Of a stretch of 64,000 nucleotides of DNA, positions 41,258 through 50,112 are shown piece by piece. The stretch is from positions 124,001 through 188,000 of the forward strand of contig JAGSGY010000002.1 in assembly GCA_023954855.1 (NCBI GenBank). Reading direction: 5' to 3'. The notes beneath the pieces are model-generated. The model saw only the letters and a list, made by a program, of their open reading frames with translations. It was not told where the DNA came from and ran no database searches. The stretch's first letter is position 1; the number at the start of each line of letters is the position of its first letter. The stretch comes from Pseudomonadota bacterium (GTDB lineage Bacteria; Myxococcota_A; UBA796; GCA-2862545). A program made the translations under genes and the position numbers.

Positions 41258-42316
41258 TTAGGAAAGGAAAGCGATGACGGCGTCGGTCACGGCGTCGGTG
41301 GTCATCGACCCTCCGAGTTCGCGGGTGACGTGGCCGTGGGTGAGGCAGTGCGAGACGGCGTCCTTGAGCTGGCCGTGCAGCTCCGGATAGCCAAGGTGCT
41401 CGAGCATCATGCCGAGGGAGAGGACCGTTGCGAGGGGGTTCGCGATGCCCTGACCCGCGATGTCGGGGGCCGAGCCGTGCACGGGCTCGAACAGGGAGAC
41501 GCGACCCGGATGGATGTTGCCGCTCGCGGCGAGGCCGATTCCACCCTGGAGCTGCGCCCCGAGGTCGGTGACGATGTCGCCGAACAGGTTGTTCGTGACG
41601 ATCACCTCAAAGCGCTCTGGCACGCGAACGAGCTCCATGCAGAGCACGTCGACGTAGAGGTGCCAGGCGCGGATGTGCGGGTACTCGGCGGCCACTTCCT
41701 TGAAGGTGCGCTGCCAGAGGTCGTGCCCGTGGCGCATGGCGTTGGCCTTGTCGGACATGCAGACCGAGCTCTTGCCGGCACTGTCGGCGTAGGCGAACGC
41801 GGCACGAATGATTCGCTCGACGCCCTTGCGGGTGTTCATCTCGGCCTCGATGGCCACCTCGTCAGGCGTGTCGCGCTTGAACTGGCCGCCGATGCCCGTG
41901 TACAGGCCCTCGGTGTTCTCGCGGAACACCATGATGTCGATGTCCTCGGGGCCCTTGTCCTTGAGCGGACAGTAGCGGGAGTCCAGCAGCTTGATGGGCC
42001 GCAAGTTGATGAACAGGTCGAGCTGAAAGCGCGAGCCCAGCAGGATGTCCTTCGCGTGCACGTTGGACGGGACGCGTGGGTCGCCGAGTGCGCCGAGGAA
42101 GATGGCTCCGAACTCCTCGCGGAAGCGCTCCATCAACTCGGCCGGCATGGTCGTGCCGTCGCGAAGGTAGCGCTCTGCACCGAGGTCGAAGGTCTCGCGC
42201 TCGATGCTCAAGCCGTGCTTGGCTTCGAGGTGATCGAGCACGCGCAGGGCCGCCGGAACAACCTCCTGGCCGATGCCGTCTCCGGGGATGATCGCGATCT
42301 TCTGGATGGGCTTCAT
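41258..42316 (-). CDS. Isocitrate/isopropylmalate dehydrogenase-family enzyme
   Basis: A 352-residue enzyme from the ATG at 42314-42316 (MKPIQKIAIIPGDGIG). It has the family motifs IPGDGIGQEV, LGALGDPRVP, the Arg-rich loop before YCPLKD, FRENTEGLYTGIGG, the Lys in SDKANAMRHG, DIVTDLGAQLQGGIGLAASGNI and FEPVHGSAPDIAGQG. The FRENTEGLY form and sequence around it fit 3-isopropylmalate dehydrogenase or the tartrate/related branch; substrate cannot be fixed by eye. Sixty bases separate it from fni, so it may join the mevalonate run or have its own promoter. No leuC/leuD nearby. Confidence 0.85.
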   Translation of the reverse strand: MKPIQKIAIIPGDGIGQEVVPAALRVLDHLEAKHGLSIERETFDLGAERYLRDGTTMPAELMERFREEFGAIFLGALGDPRVPSNVHAKDILLGSRFQLDLFINLRPIKLLDSRYCPLKDKGPEDIDIMVFRENTEGLYTGIGGQFKRDTPDEVAIEAEMNTRKGVERIIRAAFAYADSAGKSSVCMSDKANAMRHGHDLWQRTFKEVAAEYPHIRAWHLYVDVLCMELVRVPERFEVIVTNNLFGDIVTDLGAQLQGGIGLAASGNIHPGRVSLFEPVHGSAPDIAGQGIANPLATVLSLGMMLEHLGYPELHGQLKDAVSHCLTHGHVTRELGGSMTTDAVTDAVIAFLS

Positions 42317-42375
42317 TCGGGGCTCCGTGCCGCGGAGGGAAAGGCGCCTCGTGTAACCCATCTCTGCCCGGTCGT

Positions 42376-43443
42376 TCAGCCCAGTAGACGGCCCTGCAGC
42401 GTGGTGCCGGCGGGAACCCAGCGGCGAAGGGCGTCACCCACCACGAGCGGCCGCTTCTGAAGCTCGGCCGGTGTGCGGGCGCCGGCGAGCAACAGCGCGA
42501 TGCGGATCTCCATCGCAGTGCGTTCAGCCTGTGCCGACGCGGCCTCGCGACCGCCCTCGTTCCAAGAGATCAGGAAAGGGCGGGCCATGCCGCCTGCGGT
42601 GGCGCCAAGGGCGATGGCCTTCGCGATGTCGAGGCCGTGGCGCACGCCTCCGGTTGCGATGATGCCCAAACCAAGGTCAGAGAGCTGGGCTACCGATGCC
42701 GCGGTTGGAATGCCCCAGTCCCAGAACAGTTCTCCGAGTTCCCGAGTCCGAGCCTTGGCGCGAAGGGTCTCCACGCCGACCCAGGACGTTCCGCCGGCAC
42801 CCGAAGTGTCCACCCAGCGAATGCCGATGTCGCTCACGCGCTGCCCGACGGAGCGCGACAAACCGCAGCCGGTCTCTTTGACGATGACGGGGATGTCGAG
42901 GGCTTCATGGATGCGAGCGATGGTCTCGAGCCCCCCACTGAAGTCGTCATCGCCCTCGGGCTGCACGACTTCCATGGCGGGGTTCAGGTGAATGCACAGG
43001 GCGTTGCAGTCGGCCGTACCCACCATGTCGACGATGGCTTGAGTGGAGGCCTCGCGTGCTTGAACAATGCCGAGGTTGCCGAACAGCAGCGCCGTAGGGG
43101 CCACGTCACGCACGAGGTACCCGGTGGTGTCCCCATCTTCGAGCAGTGGCCGCATCGAGCCGAAGCCGAAGCCGATTCCGTGCTCCTCTGCGACCGAGGC
43201 GAGGTCCTTGTTCACGGCCACGGCGCGGTCGGTACCGCCGGTCATCGCCGCAATGACGATAGGAGCGCGCAGGCTTTGACCGGCGAGGGCGGTGCTGAGG
43301 TCTACGCCGTCTACCGCGAGCTCGGGGAGTGCGTCGTGTACGAGATCCATGGCGTCGAAGAGCGTGGTCTTCTGCTGAAAGGCGACGTCGTCGGTCGCAC
43401 AGAGATCGAGATGGTCGGCCTTGCGCGATGCATGGGTGGTCAT
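42376..43443 (-). CDS. fni: Type 2 isopentenyl-diphosphate isomerase
   Basis: A 355-residue FMN- and NADPH-dependent enzyme interconverting IPP and DMAPP. The N-terminal RKADHL is the family phosphate-binding start. MTGGTDRAVAVNKDLA, GFGFGSMRP, the catalytic-region HLNPAMEVVQPEGDDDF, TGCGLSRSV, DTSGAGGTSW and the FMN phosphate loop ATGGVRHGLDIAKAIALGA are present. The start overlaps the phosphomevalonate kinase stop by ATGA. It is the terminal isoprenoid-forming step of the operon. Confidence 0.95.
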   Translation of the reverse strand: MTTHASRKADHLDLCATDDVAFQQKTTLFDAMDLVHDALPELAVDGVDLSTALAGQSLRAPIVIAAMTGGTDRAVAVNKDLASVAEEHGIGFGFGSMRPLLEDGDTTGYLVRDVAPTALLFGNLGIVQAREASTQAIVDMVGTADCNALCIHLNPAMEVVQPEGDDDFSGGLETIARIHEALDIPVIVKETGCGLSRSVGQRVSDIGIRWVDTSGAGGTSWVGVETLRAKARTRELGELFWDWGIPTAASVAQLSDLGLGIIATGGVRHGLDIAKAIALGATAGGMARPFLISWNEGGREAASAQAERTAMEIRIALLLAGARTPAELQKRPLVVGDALRRWVPAGTTLQGRLLG

Positions 43444-44315
43444 GCTCTCTCCTCGAGGGGAACTTCAGAGACGCCCGGGGCGATGCGAATGGGTATCACC
43501 CGAAATCCGGCCCGGGCCACGGCGAGGCGGAAGTCGCGGTTGCGCTCTGGGTCGGGAAGCAGAGCAATGACGCAGTCTCCACCGCCGGCTCCACTCGGCT
43601 TCGCTGCGCCGTCGTGGGCTTGGGCGAGCGCGACGATGTGGTCGATAGCCGGGGTTTGGTAGGCGACTCCAGCGGACGCGCTCATCGAGGTGAGCACGTG
43701 CCAGGCGGCATCGAGCATCTGAATCGGGTTGTGCGCGAAGGCCTCGACGATCTCGTTGCTCACATCGACAAAGGCCTGCCGATTGCCCGTCCACGCGCGG
43801 TAAGCCTGCACTCTTGGACCCGTCTTCGCGGATGAACCTGTCCAGATGACCACGGGTGAGGGGACGCCCTGAACTTCGGTGTGCCCAGTGGGTGCGAAGC
43901 GCAAGACGCCTCCGAAGGACGAAGCCGCGACATCGATGCCCGAGCCGGAACCTTGCACCTGGTGGTGCGTCTCGAATGCCTCGGCGAAGACCCGGGCTCG
44001 GTCCAGGGGGGCGCCCTGCAGGGCGTGTTTCGCAGCTGTTGCGACCACCGTTGCTGCGGCGCTTCCGCCGAATCCGGCCTTGGTCTCGGTGGCCACGGGG
44101 TTGTGGTCGGCAAAGCGGTACAGGGACGCAGGCGCACCGCGCAGGGCCGCTCGCACGAAGCTGTCGTCCCCCGGGGTCTCGATCTCGAGCCTGGGAGCGC
44201 TGTCGACGTCGACCTTTACGCCTCGATTGACCGCCGCGACAAGGGCAGCGCCTCCATTGAGGACGGCGTACTCACCGACGAGGACGAGCTTGCCCGGGGC
44301 GACGAATCGCCTCAA
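43440..44315 (-). CDS. Phosphomevalonate kinase (GHMP family)
   Basis: A 291-residue GHMP kinase. PGKLVLVGEYAVLNGGAAL is the family's N-terminal pattern, GFGGSAAATVVATA is the ATP-binding P-loop-like motif 2, and PSGAGGGDCVIAL is motif 3. Position between mvaD and fni, and the EYAVLNGG opening, support phosphomevalonate kinase (mevalonate-5-P to 5-PP). It is shorter than animal or yeast enzymes and typical of the compact bacterial type. ATGA overlaps join it to both neighbours. Other GHMP activities are less likely given context. Confidence 0.82.
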   Translation of the reverse strand: MRRFVAPGKLVLVGEYAVLNGGAALVAAVNRGVKVDVDSAPRLEIETPGDDSFVRAALRGAPASLYRFADHNPVATETKAGFGGSAAATVVATAAKHALQGAPLDRARVFAEAFETHHQVQGSGSGIDVAASSFGGVLRFAPTGHTEVQGVPSPVVIWTGSSAKTGPRVQAYRAWTGNRQAFVDVSNEIVEAFAHNPIQMLDAAWHVLTSMSASAGVAYQTPAIDHIVALAQAHDGAAKPSGAGGGDCVIALLPDPERNRDFRLAVARAGFRVIPIRIAPGVSEVPLEERA

Positions 44316-45271
44316 CGGGTCACCTGTGGCGCGGGGCCAGGCAGCAGGACCTCGACGCGCGAGACATGGGCCGAGAGGGCGGACTGGACCGCTTCAACGT
44401 CGGCGCGATTGCAGAGCACCTTGACGTTCGGGCCCGCGTCCATCGTCAGGTAGGCCTCGACGCCCTTGCTGCGCAGTTGCTCGACGGCGTGAATGCACGC
44501 CATCGTCGCGGGCTTCCAGTAGTTCACGCTCGGCCGCGCGGTGTGCATCGTGGCGTGCATCTTGAACGTGGAGGACTCCATGGCCTCGCCGAGGGTGGTG
44601 AGGTTGCGCTCGCGGACCGCTCTCTCTGCGGTGTCGACGTCCGCTTCGGAGGTGGCCAGCCATTCCGCGTAGTAGGGCGAAGTGGCCCGGGTCCGCTCCA
44701 TGGCCACGGTGCTTCCGATCGGCTTTTTGCCGGCTGCGACCACCGCGACGAGCATCGCGAGGTCCCAGTGGTCCTGCGGGGCGAGCGGGCTTCCGTGGGA
44801 GTCGGTTCCGTCGGCGAGGCTGCCCTTGCGCCAGGTGACGAAGCCGCCCCAAAGCGAGCGGCACGCCGAACCGGAGCCTTGGCGGGCGAGTACAGACAGC
44901 TGCTCGGTGGTGTGGTCTGCGCCGGAAGCGGCTGAGGCTGCCAGCGTCAGAGCGGCGAATCCAGATGCGCTCGAAGCGAGCCCAGCGCCCGTGGGAAACG
45001 AGTTGTCGGTGTCGATGGCGACAGGCGGACGCGCTGGGTCGAGTCGGTCTAGAAAACTGAGGGCGCGGGTGGCGAACCCGTCTGGAGCGGCCTCACCGCC
45101 GACGCGGACCACGTCGGCAGGTGCCCCCCAAGTGACGGTGGTCTCGGTCCAGAACCGATCCAAAGTCAGGGACAGAGAGGACACCGCAGGGAGGTTGAGC
45201 TGAGTGTCTCGCTTTCCCCAGTACTTGATCAGCGCGATGTTCGCGTGGGCACGGGCGGTTGCGCGGCTCAT
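44312..45271 (-). CDS. mvaD: Diphosphomevalonate decarboxylase
   Basis: A 319-residue GHMP-fold enzyme producing IPP from mevalonate-5-diphosphate with ATP and release of CO2. The start RATARAHANIALIKYWGKRD is the hallmark of the family, SSLSLTLD and the AGLASSASGFAALT phosphate-binding loop follow, and the GSACRSLWGGFVTW and TMDAGPNVKVLC segments are conserved; the catalytic Asp lies in the last. ATGA overlap with the mevalonate kinase and phosphomevalonate kinase genes. Confidence 0.95.
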   Translation of the reverse strand: MSRATARAHANIALIKYWGKRDTQLNLPAVSSLSLTLDRFWTETTVTWGAPADVVRVGGEAAPDGFATRALSFLDRLDPARPPVAIDTDNSFPTGAGLASSASGFAALTLAASAASGADHTTEQLSVLARQGSGSACRSLWGGFVTWRKGSLADGTDSHGSPLAPQDHWDLAMLVAVVAAGKKPIGSTVAMERTRATSPYYAEWLATSEADVDTAERAVRERNLTTLGEAMESSTFKMHATMHTARPSVNYWKPATMACIHAVEQLRSKGVEAYLTMDAGPNVKVLCNRADVEAVQSALSAHVSRVEVLLPGPAPQVTR

Positions 45272-46122
45272 ACGAGGACTCCTGGACGAACGAGATGGGC
45301 GCGGATGTCTTGCTCAGCCGCGGCGCGAAGGAGGGGACCCGGGTCGTCGACGAGCGCGAGCACGATGCCCCCGCCCCCGGCCCCAGACATTTTTGCGCCA
45401 AGCGCGCCATGGGCAAGGGCCAGCTCGACAAGTGCATTCAGGCGAGGGGTGCTCACGCCTAGCTCCACGAGCAGGCGGTGGTTCTCGGTGAGGAGGGGGC
45501 CGAGGCGTTCGGGCTGATCGAGGACGGCTTCAGCTTGGCTCACTAGCCGCCCGATGCGGGCGAGGACCTCGGCGTTGTCCGGATGGCGCTCGCGAACGCC
45601 AGCCACCAGCTCGGCGGTGTTGCCCGCGGTTCCGCTCTCGAGCACGACGGCGCGCCAGTTAGGGGCGGGAAGGCGCTCGAAGCGGGCGGGTGGGCCGCGG
45701 TGAAAGCGGATCACACCGCCATTCGCGGCCACCGTGTTGTCGAGTCCCGAAGGCGTCCCGTGAAACACCTTCTCGAGCTCGAGCGATCGCTCGAACACTT
45801 CCTCGTTGGTGAGCTCGACGCTCTCGAACGCGGCGGCAGCGCGCACCAGTGCGACCGAGAGTGCCGCAGAGCTCCCCATGCCGCAGCCAATGGGGACCTC
45901 GCTGTCTACCTCGACTGCAAGGCCACTCTCTGGGAGGGCAGCGCGGATGGCCTCGACCAGACGCGCATCGCAGGGGCGTGACACCACCTGGGTGGGGCCC
46001 TCGGCTGGGGTGAGCCGAACGGTGGTGCCGAGGTTTAGGCCCATCGCGAGAGCTGGGTACCCGTAGACCACGGCATGCTCGCCCACCAGGATGACCTTCC
46101 CAGCTGCGCGTCCGGTGGTCAC
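45268..46122 (-). CDS. mvk: Mevalonate kinase
   Basis: A 284-residue GHMP kinase phosphorylating mevalonate. AAGKVILVGEHAVVYGYPALAMGLNLG is the characteristic mevalonate-kinase start with its HAVVYG motif; PIGCGMGSSAALSVA is the nucleotide loop; FHGTPSGLDNTVAANGG holds the active-site Asp region; MSGAGGGGIVLALVDD is motif 3. Coupled by ATGA to the HMG-CoA reductase and mvaD genes. Length matches compact bacterial/archaeal forms. Confidence 0.94.
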   Translation of the reverse strand: MTTGRAAGKVILVGEHAVVYGYPALAMGLNLGTTVRLTPAEGPTQVVSRPCDARLVEAIRAALPESGLAVEVDSEVPIGCGMGSSAALSVALVRAAAAFESVELTNEEVFERSLELEKVFHGTPSGLDNTVAANGGVIRFHRGPPARFERLPAPNWRAVVLESGTAGNTAELVAGVRERHPDNAEVLARIGRLVSQAEAVLDQPERLGPLLTENHRLLVELGVSTPRLNALVELALAHGALGAKMSGAGGGGIVLALVDDPGPLLRAAAEQDIRAHLVRPGVLV

Positions 46123-47435
46123 GCCGTTCTACGCTCTGCGAGAAGCTCGGTCGCGCGGTGCACGCTGTAGTCCTTCTCGTCGCAGAGGCGGTCGCAGATC
46201 CACTGGACCTCGTCACCCCGCGCGCCTGCGGACGCAGCGACGGTCCGCGCGTGCATGCGCATGTGGCCGGCTTGAATGCCCACGGTCGACAGGGCCCGCA
46301 AGGCGCCCATGTTCTGCGCCAGTCCCACGGCGGCCGCCACGGCCGAGAGGTCGCGGGCGGTGGTCGCTCCGAGCATGCGCAGATTGCTGCGGACAGTGGG
46401 GTGGACGCGAATGGAGCCGCCGACCGTGCCGAACTGCAGAGGCAGCTCGATCTCGCCGACCAGGTTGCCCGCCTTGTTGACCCGCCACGTGGTCATGGGC
46501 CGGTAGACGCCATCGCGCGCGCACCATGCATGGGCTCCGGCCTCGATGGCACGCCAGTCATTGCCTGTTGCAAGGGCCACCGCGTCGATACCGTTCATCA
46601 CGCCCTTGTTGTGGGTGGCGGCTCGGTAAGGGTCTGCCCAAGAGAAGCGCCAGGCACTGGCCATGCGCTGTGCGACCACCTCTCCGGGCATGTCTGCGGT
46701 GCCAAGCACGTCTGGACGCAACACTACGCGGGCACGGGACCGCCGCTTGTCGGCGAGGTTTGAGAGAATCTTCAGCCCAACGCCCTCTCCGGTGACGCGC
46801 TCGATGTGGGGCGCAAGTCGCTCCGTGAGGGTGTTCACCATGTTTGCGCCCATGGCGTCGACGCAGTCGAGCAGTAGGTGCAGCACGATCATCTCTTCGC
46901 GCGGAAAGCCAGGCTCGTCGTAGGTGCGACGGTGAATCTCGAAGCCGCGATAACCACCGCCTCTTGGTACGAGACGAGGGTGGACCTCGGCGGCGATGGC
47001 ATCGATCTCGGCGCGTGCCTCTTCGAGCTTCTGGACGGTCTGCTCGGGCTTAGCGACGTCGACGATCTGAAGCTGGCCAATCATCACGCTGGCGTCAGAC
47101 TCGGCGGTGAAGCCACCGCAGTCCCTCGCGAGCCGAGCCATATTCGAGACCGCCGCAACAACCGAGGGCTCCTCAACGACCATCGGAACGAGACGGTCTT
47201 CGCCGTTGATGTGGAAGTTCACGGCGACGGCGTTGGGTAGAGCGAAGGTCGAGATGACGTTCTCGACCATCAGGTTCGCGTCCCTGACTGTGAGTCCATG
47301 ACCGCGATAGACAGCGGCGTCATCGTCGTCGACGGCTCTGTGCGCCTCGAGTCTCGCGAGGCGCTCATCAGGGGCGAGGCGATAGAACCCGGGGATGCGG
47401 GAGCTTGGCCTGCCGTCGGAATCGGAGCTTGGCAT
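46119..47435 (-). CDS. mvaA: HMG-CoA reductase, class II
   Basis: A 438-residue reductase making mevalonate from HMG-CoA. Catalytic residues sit in MVENVISTFALPNAVAVNF (Glu), HNKGVMNGIDAVALATGNDWRAIEAGAHAW (Lys and Asp) and HMRMHARTVAA (His). Overall it follows the Pseudomonas mevalonii-type class II enzyme, not the membrane-bound class I type. It starts at the ATG at 47433-47435 and is the first gene of the four-kinase/isomerase run, with an ATGA overlap to mevalonate kinase. The acyl-CoA synthetase gene ends 83 bases upstream; no clear promoter is seen in the gap. HMG-CoA synthase is absent from the window. Confidence 0.95.
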   Translation of the reverse strand: MPSSDSDGRPSSRIPGFYRLAPDERLARLEAHRAVDDDDAAVYRGHGLTVRDANLMVENVISTFALPNAVAVNFHINGEDRLVPMVVEEPSVVAAVSNMARLARDCGGFTAESDASVMIGQLQIVDVAKPEQTVQKLEEARAEIDAIAAEVHPRLVPRGGGYRGFEIHRRTYDEPGFPREEMIVLHLLLDCVDAMGANMVNTLTERLAPHIERVTGEGVGLKILSNLADKRRSRARVVLRPDVLGTADMPGEVVAQRMASAWRFSWADPYRAATHNKGVMNGIDAVALATGNDWRAIEAGAHAWCARDGVYRPMTTWRVNKAGNLVGEIELPLQFGTVGGSIRVHPTVRSNLRMLGATTARDLSAVAAAVGLAQNMGALRALSTVGIQAGHMRMHARTVAASAGARGDEVQWICDRLCDEKDYSVHRATELLAERRTA

Positions 47436-47518
47436 GGTGCTTCGGGGACGATGGTGGTCCGTGCCGAGGGCGCAGTCGCGCGTTCTATCCCAGTGGGGGC
47501 ACGCCGACCAGAGGGCGC

Positions 47519-49348
47519 CTAAGCGATCGGCCGGTCGTACAGGTCGTCGATGAGTTCGGCGTAGCGCGACTCGATCTCGCCGCGCTTCACCTTCAACGAC
47601 GGCGTGAGAAGCCCCGATGCGACGGTGGCGGGCTCGGGCAGGACGGCAAAGCGCTTGATGGTCTCGAACGAGGGCAGGGTCCGATTGACCGCGTCAATGT
47701 CCCGCTGAATGGCGTCGAGAAGGTCCGCGTGACGTGAGAGAGCCACCAGGGACAGGGGCAGGTTCCGCTCGGTGGCAAAGCGGTGCGCGGCTTCTTCATC
47801 GAGGCTGACCAGTGCCACGCAGTAGGGGCGTCTGTCGCCGTGAACGAGCACCTGCCCGACCAGTGGAGCCCGTGCCTTCAGGAGTTCGGCGAAATGGGCC
47901 GGTGCGATGTTCTTGCCTCCCGCCGTGACGATGATCTCCTTCTTGCGGTCGGTGATCACCACGTGGCCCGTGGGCAAGACGTGACCCACGTCGCCAGTCG
48001 CCAGCCAGCCGTCGCCGGGTAGCGACGCTGCCGACTCTTTCGGGAGGTTGTGGTAGCCCCGCATGACGCCGCGACTGCGGAGCAGGATCTCGCCGTCGTC
48101 TGCGATGCGGACTTCGCACCCGGGTAGAGGCTTGCCAACTGAACCGAACTTGAAGCTGTCGGGGCGGTTCACGCATGAGGCAGCCGCGGACTCGGTGAGT
48201 CCATAGCCTTCGAGAATCAGCAGCCCGAGGGCATGGAAGAACTCGGCCAGCTCCTTCGAGAGGGGGGCGCCGCCCGAGATGAAGAACCGGATGCGGCCGC
48301 CGAAGTGCTGTCGAATGCGACGGAACACGAGGCGCTCAGCCATTCGGTGCTGGGCGCGCAGACGAATAGACACGGGCTCGCCGGCTCGCTCTAGGGCGCT
48401 GACGCGCTTGCCAATGTCGAGGGCCCAGTTGAAGAGGCGAACCGCCGCGAATCCCCGCCGCTCGATGCGGGCGATGATGTTCGCGTGCGCCTTCTCGAAG
48501 AAGCGCGGCACGGCCGCGACGAAGGTCGGCGAGGTCTGGGTGAGGTGCTTTGCGACCTGGTCTGCGTCGCCATCGACGACCGTGGGCACGCCCAGGCGAA
48601 TCGTGGTGACCTCGAGGACCTTGGCGAAGACATGGGCCAGGGGCAGGAACAGAAACTGCTTGTCGACCGGCGTCATCAGGCGGAGTGCATCGATGGCCTC
48701 TGCCTCGTAGACCCAGGCGTCGTGGGTCAGCATGACGCCCTTCGGGACTCCGGTGGTGCCCGAGGTGTAGATCAGGCTTGCGAGGTGGTCCTTCTCGATT
48801 CCTTGGGTGCGGGACCGATAGGCCTCTGGCTTGGCTTCCGCGAACGCCGCACCCTTGAGGCGAAGGTCATGGAGCGACAGCACAGCATCCCCGTCTCCCT
48901 CGCCGTCAAAGACGACAATGGTCTTCAGCTTGGGCAGCTTGTCGCGGATCGAGTTCAGCTTGTCGACTTGTCCCCAGGTGCTGCAGAAGGCGAGGACGGA
49001 CTCGCTGTCCGCCAGGATGTGGGCGGATTCATCTGCGGTCGATGCCGGGTACAACGTCGTTGTGGCGGCGCCGGCGCAGAGAATAGCGAGGTCCGCGAGG
49101 ATCCACTCAACACGCGTCTCGGAGAGCAACGCGCATCGCTCTTCGGGCTTGATTCCGAGCGCGAGCAGCCCGTTGGCGATCTCGCGGGACGCCTCGCCGG
49201 CCTGTTCCCAGGACATCTCCCGCCAGGCGGCGCCGAGTCGGTAGTGAAATGCGGTCTCACGTGGGGTCGAGCCAATGCGGTGGTGCCACATGTCCACCAC
49301 GGACTCAAAGGAAGATGCGCCGAGGCGGGGCTCAAAGCTCTTCACCAC
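47519..49348 (-). CDS. Long-chain acyl-CoA synthetase (AMP-forming)
   Basis: A 609-residue adenylate-forming ligase of the long-chain fatty acid type. The AMP-binding motif YTSGTTGVPKGVMLTHD, FFISGGAPLSKELAEFF, EGYGLTESAAA and the DGWLATGDVGHVLPTGHVVITDRKKEIIVTAGGKNIAP block are all present, and the C-terminal Lys lies in TPSLKVKRGE. It starts at GTG directly after the MscS stop (TAAGTG), so translation is probably coupled. Precise chain length unknown. It lies between a transport operon and the mevalonate operon. Confidence 0.93.
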   Translation of the reverse strand: MVKSFEPRLGASSFESVVDMWHHRIGSTPRETAFHYRLGAAWREMSWEQAGEASREIANGLLALGIKPEERCALLSETRVEWILADLAILCAGAATTTLYPASTADESAHILADSESVLAFCSTWGQVDKLNSIRDKLPKLKTIVVFDGEGDGDAVLSLHDLRLKGAAFAEAKPEAYRSRTQGIEKDHLASLIYTSGTTGVPKGVMLTHDAWVYEAEAIDALRLMTPVDKQFLFLPLAHVFAKVLEVTTIRLGVPTVVDGDADQVAKHLTQTSPTFVAAVPRFFEKAHANIIARIERRGFAAVRLFNWALDIGKRVSALERAGEPVSIRLRAQHRMAERLVFRRIRQHFGGRIRFFISGGAPLSKELAEFFHALGLLILEGYGLTESAAASCVNRPDSFKFGSVGKPLPGCEVRIADDGEILLRSRGVMRGYHNLPKESAASLPGDGWLATGDVGHVLPTGHVVITDRKKEIIVTAGGKNIAPAHFAELLKARAPLVGQVLVHGDRRPYCVALVSLDEEAAHRFATERNLPLSLVALSRHADLLDAIQRDIDAVNRTLPSFETIKRFAVLPEPATVASGLLTPSLKVKRGEIESRYAELIDDLYDRPIA

Positions 49349-50110
49349 TTAGACCTCTGCGTGCGCGGTAGTTGCCAGGGCAATCCGCGATTTCTTGAGG
49401 CCGGCGAGTGCGGCCCGAAGACCGGCTGAACGCGATGCACCATAGTGCTCGTTCAGGGACCACCCGCTTGCGCGAACCTGCACGCCGTAGGGCAGAACGT
49501 CGACGACGGTGAACGAGGGTGCGGGCTCTGCGAGAATGCCGGGCTGGGCCGTCAGCGAGGCCAGCAAGATCTCTTCGACCTTGTCGAGGTTCGCCTTTCC
49601 GTCGACAACCAGAGCGAGATCGACGCGACGCTGCCCGTTGGCGGAGAAGTTGGTGATGGTGCTGTTCAGGACCTGAGTGTTCGGCGCGATGACGAAGAGA
49701 CCGTTCGCAGTCTTCATCAGCGTATGGAACAGCGTCATCTCTTCGATCGTGCCGACCTTGCCCGCAATCTCGACCAGCTCACCAGCTCGGTAGGGCTGGG
49801 TCGAGAGCAGTACAGCACCAGCTGCCACATTGGACAGGCTTCCGCGAATCGCAAGGCCGATGGCGAGAGTCGCAGCACCGAGCACGGCAACGGCGCTGGT
49901 GAGGTCGACGCCGAGGTGCCGCAGAGCGGCGAGAACAGCGAAGATCAGGAAGAGGGGACGGACCCAGCTGACCAGCAACCGCCGAACAAGCGGGTCGAGG
50001 TCGGTGCGCGTCATCCAGCTACGGGCGACACCGGTTGCCCAGGACCCCAGGAACGAGCCGACCGCGACGATGGCGGCAGCTTGAACCAGCATCCAGAGCA
50101 GGTCGCCCAT
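49349..50110 (-). CDS. MscS-family mechanosensitive channel
   Basis: A 253-residue inner-membrane protein. Three predicted membrane helices, with the pore-lining third helix in TSAVAVLGAATLAIGLAIRGSLSNVAAGAVLLSTQPYRAGELVEIAG, are followed by the beta domain (VGTIEEMTLFHTLMKTANGLFVIAPNTQVLNSTITNFSANGQRR), and a small C-terminal alpha/beta part. This is a compact MscS homologue that opens on membrane tension. Two bases separate it from the OppC-like permease stop, and the acyl-CoA synthetase begins directly after it. Confidence 0.9.
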   Translation of the reverse strand: MGDLLWMLVQAAAIVAVGSFLGSWATGVARSWMTRTDLDPLVRRLLVSWVRPLFLIFAVLAALRHLGVDLTSAVAVLGAATLAIGLAIRGSLSNVAAGAVLLSTQPYRAGELVEIAGKVGTIEEMTLFHTLMKTANGLFVIAPNTQVLNSTITNFSANGQRRVDLALVVDGKANLDKVEEILLASLTAQPGILAEPAPSFTVVDVLPYGVQVRASGWSLNEHYGASRSAGLRAALAGLKKSRIALATTAHAEV

Positions 50111-50112
50111 GA

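Noticed and set aside
40568-42460. Plus-strand frame of 630 codons
   Set aside because: Antisense to thiolase and the dehydrogenase-family gene; its His/Val/Gly/Glu-rich repetitive look is the mirror of those genes' codon bias.
47298-47522. Plus-strand frame of 74 codons before the acyl-CoA synthetase stop
   Set aside because: Mostly antisense to the start of HMG-CoA reductase; no signal, motif or ribosome binding site of note.
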